This document shows, piece by piece, positions 62,611 through 64,000 of a stretch of DNA of 64,000 nt. The stretch's first letter is position 1; each line of letters opens with the position of its first letter. A model generated the notes under the pieces. It was not told where the DNA came from. It saw nothing but the letters and a program-made list of their open reading frames with translations, and made no database searches. The stretch covers positions 4,460,566 to 4,524,565 of the forward strand of contig OZ025246.1 in the NCBI GenBank assembly GCA_964019155.1. Direction: 5' to 3'. Source of the DNA: Osedax fenrisi. Its lineage: Eukaryota > Annelida > Polychaeta > Sabellida > Siboglinidae. The position numbers and the translations under genes are program-made.

Positions 62611-63067
62611 TTTTATAGGATCACTCGGTATGTAAAGCACTCCATAATGTAATTCAGCTAAAAAAAACTGGAAATATTAAAACTATAAACAACCAAACCA
62701 TTCTAGTGAAAATAATTATTTTAACTCATACCCACACTATTAATAAGCTCGTCCAACTTGAACTTTGAAATATATCGGCGGCCAATATGGGTATTCACGA
62801 TTATTTCTGTGTGAGTACTCAGTGCAGTACTGTCATGGTATAAACCTCATAAATCATAACAAAATAATTGATATAAACCTATTATTATTTTTTATATTTA
62901 TATTATATAATAGTATCTATTACTAATGTATTTATAATAGTTATTTAATAGTATTATTATAATACTAATTAAATTATTCATTTTACCTTTGCACGATCAA
63001 TATTCATTTGTGATTGAGTTAAAATTGAATTAAAATCAACTTGACCATTATATTGCAAATTATTCAT
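49916..63067 (-). CDS. Unidentified coiled-coil protein with acidic tail, whole gene (incomplete)
   Basis: Ten minus-strand exons form a gene converging on NPAT: 63067-62987, 60878-60817, 59908-59789, 58810-58729, 58018-57927, 56128-56058, 53879-53791, 51874-51764, 50085-49916, with 63067 taken as the start codon (nine coding blocks listed; further small exons are expected). Phases agree for the exon pairs at 63.0/60.9, 59.8/58.8, 58.8/58.0, 58.0/56.1 and 51.8/50.0 kb, but not across 60.8/59.9, 56.1/53.9 or 53.8/51.9, so short exons are missing there. The N-terminal two thirds are heptad-like helices rich in L, K, E, Q; the C-terminus is Asp-rich. A coiled-coil scaffold is inferred. I cannot name the family; the helix layout faintly recalls FAM81 proteins, too weakly to use. 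Confidence 0.6.
50243..50934. mobile_element. hAT-like MITE next to the acidic last exon
   Basis: Ends TTAGTGTTGCAATCGAAG and, in complement, TTAGTGATGCAATCGAAC. Subterminal GAGTATCAGT and TCCGAAGTTCG blocks occur at both sides. It lies in the last intron of the coiled-coil gene. Confidence 0.75.
51284..51615. repeat. 16-bp self-complementary AT minisatellite
   Basis: About 20 near-perfect copies of TTTTATATATTATATA, all A/T, in the last intron of the coiled-coil gene, 150 bases from the penultimate exon's donor. Confidence 0.93.
51764..51874 (-). CDS. Coiled-coil gene, penultimate exon (acidic)
   Basis: Acceptor CACACAG, then FDLLSDTSLTDFSDLSTDLS and DSDLDFTTNDNILTLD, donor GATG|GTAAGT (perfect) in phase 1. 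Repeated D/S-D-L motifs make a strongly acidic segment like an activation or histone-binding tail; the function is unknown. Confidence 0.8.
51880..51965. repeat. Two-copy tandem repeat, about 43 bp
   Basis: GATGAATCGTGCAGTAGAGG and GATGAATCATGCAGTAGAGG, each followed by ..GTTATTGTGATG. It abuts the acceptor of the penultimate exon. Confidence 0.8.
52680..53325 (+). pseudogene. LINE ORF1 relic with PHD-like zinc finger
   Basis: ATG then MDCSICNLGIINNNY and YHYKCLF (C-x2-C ... H-x2-C), then in another frame FIFKCNTC and PSLNNSLPLSTI, the order of PHD-type fingers in ORF1 proteins of some animal LINEs. Frameshifted and AT-decayed. It may be the other end of an element like that at 19 kb. Confidence 0.5.
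53674..53765 (+). mobile_element. SINE tail fragment beside an exon
   Basis: ATTAGAGCCATATATGGTTA, CCTGGATAGGATGTAAGGAC and (AACAAT)n. It is antisense to the coiled-coil gene and ends about 25 bases from the 53.8 kb exon. Confidence 0.85.
53791..53879 (-). CDS. Coiled-coil gene, exon at 53.8 kb
   Basis: Acceptor CACACACAG, then NLKNVKLEPKHNNATAVPRQ and KVDLRVKPQ, donor CTCAG|GTTGCT in phase 0. A basic linker rather than coiled coil. The donor is weak and an antisense SINE tail begins about 25 bases into the intron. Confidence 0.6.
54902..55161 (+). mobile_element. tRNA-derived SINE, copy 2
   Basis: Head TGCCTATGGCTAAGGCCTCA (A box shortened) and B box GGTTCAAGCCCC; body with GATCGGCTCTCGTTAAAACC; (AACAAT)n tail. 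Antisense to the coiled-coil gene. Confidence 0.9.
55299..55373. repeat. Inverted repeat with about 34-bp arms
   Basis: ATTCGTAATTAAAAAAATAA...TTTAAAAAG, a six-base spacer, then CTTTTTAAATATATGATTAT... to TTACGAAT. Nearly perfect hairpin. Confidence 0.88.
55750..56046 (+). mobile_element. tRNA-derived SINE, copy 3 (longest)
   Basis: Head TGCCTATGTGGCTCAGTGGC, B box GGTTCGACCCTCG, body with AACCATGGATGCCTTAACAT and GAGCGGCTTCGAAGGGACAT, tail TGGATGGGATGAAAGGACTC then (AACAAT)n. Antisense to the coiled-coil gene; it ends 12 bases from an exon. Confidence 0.92.
56058..56128 (-). CDS. Coiled-coil gene, exon at 56.1 kb
   Basis: Acceptor CTTTGCAG, then RLEVTQKTFIVSQNDQMIRV and FQE, donor AAAG|GTTTTT in phase 2. 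Incoming phase 0 matches the 58.0 kb exon. The donor is about 12 bases from the tail of an antisense SINE. The outgoing phase does not fit the 53.8 kb exon. Confidence 0.68.
56290..56425. repeat. 14-bp tandem repeat (CATACTAAAGGT)
   Basis: About nine imperfect copies of the CATACTAAAG/GATCATATTAAG type. Confidence 0.8.
56470..57926. other. Intron of the coiled-coil gene, AT-rich
   Basis: About 80% A+T with no exon, repeat family or RNA gene recognised; repeated GTATTATAGGTATAATTGTC near 57865-57912. Confidence 0.4.
57927..58018 (-). CDS. Coiled-coil gene, exon at 58.0 kb
   Basis: Acceptor CCCTTAG, then DIKYLTKALKKINSKSNEFN and TKKYITECLS, donor TCTCG|GTTATT in phase 0. A SINE in the same orientation lies about 70 bases upstream of its acceptor. 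Confidence 0.75.
58091..58367 (-). mobile_element. tRNA-derived SINE, copy 4
   Basis: The minus strand reads TGCCTGTGTGGCTCAGTTTG, GCAGTAGGACACAGGTTCGA, ATGAGAGCGGCTTCGAAGGG and TGGATGGGATGAAAGTACTC. Sense orientation in the coiled-coil gene. Confidence 0.9.
58729..58810 (-). CDS. Coiled-coil gene, exon at 58.8 kb
   Basis: Acceptor TTTTTAG, then AIEKLQLQVEKLSHEKFLNH and QKTQKQE, donor GGAAG|GTAATC in phase 1. Clear heptad pattern; joins both neighbours in phase. Confidence 0.78.
59492..59730. mobile_element. hAT-type MITE with exact 8-bp target duplication
   Basis: GTCTAAAC is present at 59484-59491 and 59731-59738. Ends AAGTGCTTCACAACC and CAGTGGTTACTAACG (complement) are imperfect TIRs; the interior has GGGTCATGACC and a GGGTCGCGAGTC block, as in Charlie-type hAT derivatives. 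Confidence 0.85.
59789..59908 (-). CDS. Coiled-coil gene, exon at 59.8 kb
   Basis: Acceptor CTTCACAG, 40 codons starting NQRYLDGAVFRDKTEHLRRT and ending ILERIDTQTS, donor ACCTCG|GTAGGG in phase 0. Amphipathic helix with regular hydrophobic spacing. The preceding pyrimidine-rich intron end is duplicated (see the repeat at 59912-60060). Confidence 0.75.
59912..60060. repeat. Purine-rich tandem duplication, about 80 bp
   Basis: GTCAGGGTAATGAAGAGTGG appears twice with flanking GGGGAAGGTGA. On the minus strand this is a duplicated pyrimidine tract immediately upstream of an acceptor. Confidence 0.85.
60408..60472. repeat. (TCA)n microsatellite, about 21 copies
   Basis: Uninterrupted trinucleotide run in an intron of the coiled-coil gene. 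Confidence 0.97.
60817..60878 (-). CDS. Coiled-coil gene, exon at 60.8 kb
   Basis: A long C/T tract on the minus strand leads to acceptor TATCGAG, then TVAMISYLTRIINGQIRALL, with donor CTAGC|GTAAGC, phase 2. The next recognised exon needs phase 0, so one small exon is missing between them or the frame is misjudged. Confidence 0.5.
61172..61359. repeat. Inverted-repeat family D, copy 1
   Basis: GGGGGTTTACCCATTACAAG, AACCGGCAACTTGCATGAAA, GGGGGTATCCCATTACAAAT and TTTCCGGCAAGTTTCCGGAA, closing TAGTGGGATACCCC. Half-units alternate in orientation. Confidence 0.75.
61540..61941. mobile_element. Fold-back element with about 75-bp arms
   Basis: Left arm ATGTCGATTAGCAGTAGAAC...GAATATGGAATGTGTGTAAT; right arm is its complement (TACACATATTCCATATTCAG...TTCTACTGCTAATCGACA). 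AT-rich centre, no coding frame. Confidence 0.85.
62525..62608. repeat. (TA)n microsatellite
   Basis: Long uninterrupted (TA)n from about 62554 in an intron of the coiled-coil gene. Confidence 0.9.
62987..63067 (-). CDS. Coiled-coil gene, putative first exon
   Basis: ATG opens MNNLQYNGQVDFNSILTQSQ, then MNIDRAK, and ends GCAAAG|GTAAAA in phase 0, exactly 27 codons. Phase fits the next exon. The sequence upstream is AT-rich with no acceptor needed, so this may be the true start; it could also belong to a separate gene. Confidence 0.55.
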
Positions 63068-63777
63068 GACTTGATATTTGAAAAATATTATGATTATATA
63101 TATATTAGAATATCAATACATTATTTAGAATATGTAAAAGCAAGTATCGAACATTTAACATGAAATTATAGTTACTAAGTAATTATAAACAAATTTTATT
63201 TAAAATATTTAAAGAGGGAAAGAGGATTTTTTTAATTAAACAATAAGATACCTGCATTCATAGACATCTAAGGGGCGAAGCATAGATTTAGAGTATCATG
63301 GTACTCTATATCTATGGGGCGAAGCAATGTATCAATATATAACGTCTTTGCCTGCATTATTTGCATAGAGATAGAGATAAAGCGTTATGATTATTATAAC
63401 AATTTCTATCTACCTATATGATTGATTTGTATCTTTATGGATTTGTATGTTACCTATTATTGGTAAATAAAAATATATGAATCCATGAGATTAGATCTTT
63501 TTGGTGTTTATAAACACTATAAACACTATATATAGTTTTATCAGGGAGGTAAAGGAATCTCCCTGGTTTTATGGTCTATATTTATACATATTTATGAGTT
63601 GAGTATGATATCTAAACCTAATATATAATAACCAACATAGGAATTATTAAGGATATGATCTCGGCCCCTCATCTTCTCAATATATATCCCCCCTACATGA
63701 TATCGTCGAGCAATTCCTATATGTCCATTATCACACATACGCTGATGATATCCCAACTATATTCATTGGTATCTAAA
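63068..63777. other. Region upstream of the putative first exon
   Basis: AT-rich, with a palindrome at about 63274-63326 (GGGGCGAAGCA direct repeats flanking TCTATGGGG / AGAGTATCATGGTACTCT). No promoter element can be assigned. Confidence 0.4.
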
Positions 63778-64000
63778 TGGGATATCGCACTACAAGATTT
63801 TCCGGCAACTTGACGGAAATATTTTAACTTTAAATCATTTCAATAAACTTGTAATGGGATACCCCTATACATTTATTATATTTCAGGCAAGTTGCCGGAA
63901 AGTAAGGGTTTTTCCCATTAACATTTTAGTTAACTTGATAGAAAATCGTTTTAAAGTTAAAATATTTCCGGTAAGTTGCCTGAAATACCTGCAGTGGGAT
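63778..64000. repeat. Inverted-repeat family D, copy 2 (runs off the edge)
   Basis: GGGATATCGCACTACAAGAT, TTTTCCGGCAACTTGACGGA, TGTAATGGGATACCCC and CAGGCAAGTTGCCGGAAA; the array continues past base 64000. Confidence 0.75.

Overview
The window comes from a nuclear genome of an invertebrate animal (species not identifiable). It is very AT-rich, full of (TA)n tracts and transposon debris, and has short GC-richer exons separated by kilobase introns. A ribosomal protein L37 gene with an animal-style exon 1 (5'-TOP tract, start codon ending the exon) and an orthologue of NPAT, the LisH-domain activator of replication-dependent histone genes, support this. No gene here appears as one uninterrupted reading frame; all were rebuilt exon by exon from splice signals, intron phase and protein resemblance recalled from memory.

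Layout: (1) about 0-1.4 kb, minus strand: start and second exon of RPL37; the rest of that gene lies off the left edge. (2) 5.07-45.66 kb, plus strand: NPAT-like gene in 16 exons, about 2,240 codons. It begins MDFFLPSEVARMVL, continues through a LisH-like segment and acidic and low-complexity regions, and ends with a short basic/hydrophobic tail (AKKKIRFKQLDIPDFLSTLH) that closely matches the C-terminus of vertebrate NPAT. Phases agree at every junction; exon 10's 3' end and the exon 14/15 junction have alternatives. (3) 49.92-63.07 kb, minus strand: a convergent, unidentified gene for a coiled-coil protein with a strongly acidic C-terminal tail. Ten exons are recognised and at least two small ones are probably missing.

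Introns and spacers hold most of the DNA: a 4.7 kb 15-bp minisatellite in NPAT intron 7, a 1.5 kb fold-back element just inside intron 1, several hAT-type elements with visible 8-bp target duplications, a Harbinger-like MITE nested in one of them, a hAT transposase relic, decayed LINE fragments, six tRNA-derived SINEs or SINE pieces, and other palindromic repeats.

The least expected signals are: most inferred 5' splice sites carry T rather than A/G at intron position +3; the NPAT gene contains two unrelated tandem arrays that repeat a GTAAG 5'-splice-site core in the sense direction (about 300 copies in intron 7, and a five-unit array starting at the exon 2 donor); and antisense SINE tails lie directly beside two donors of the coiled-coil gene.
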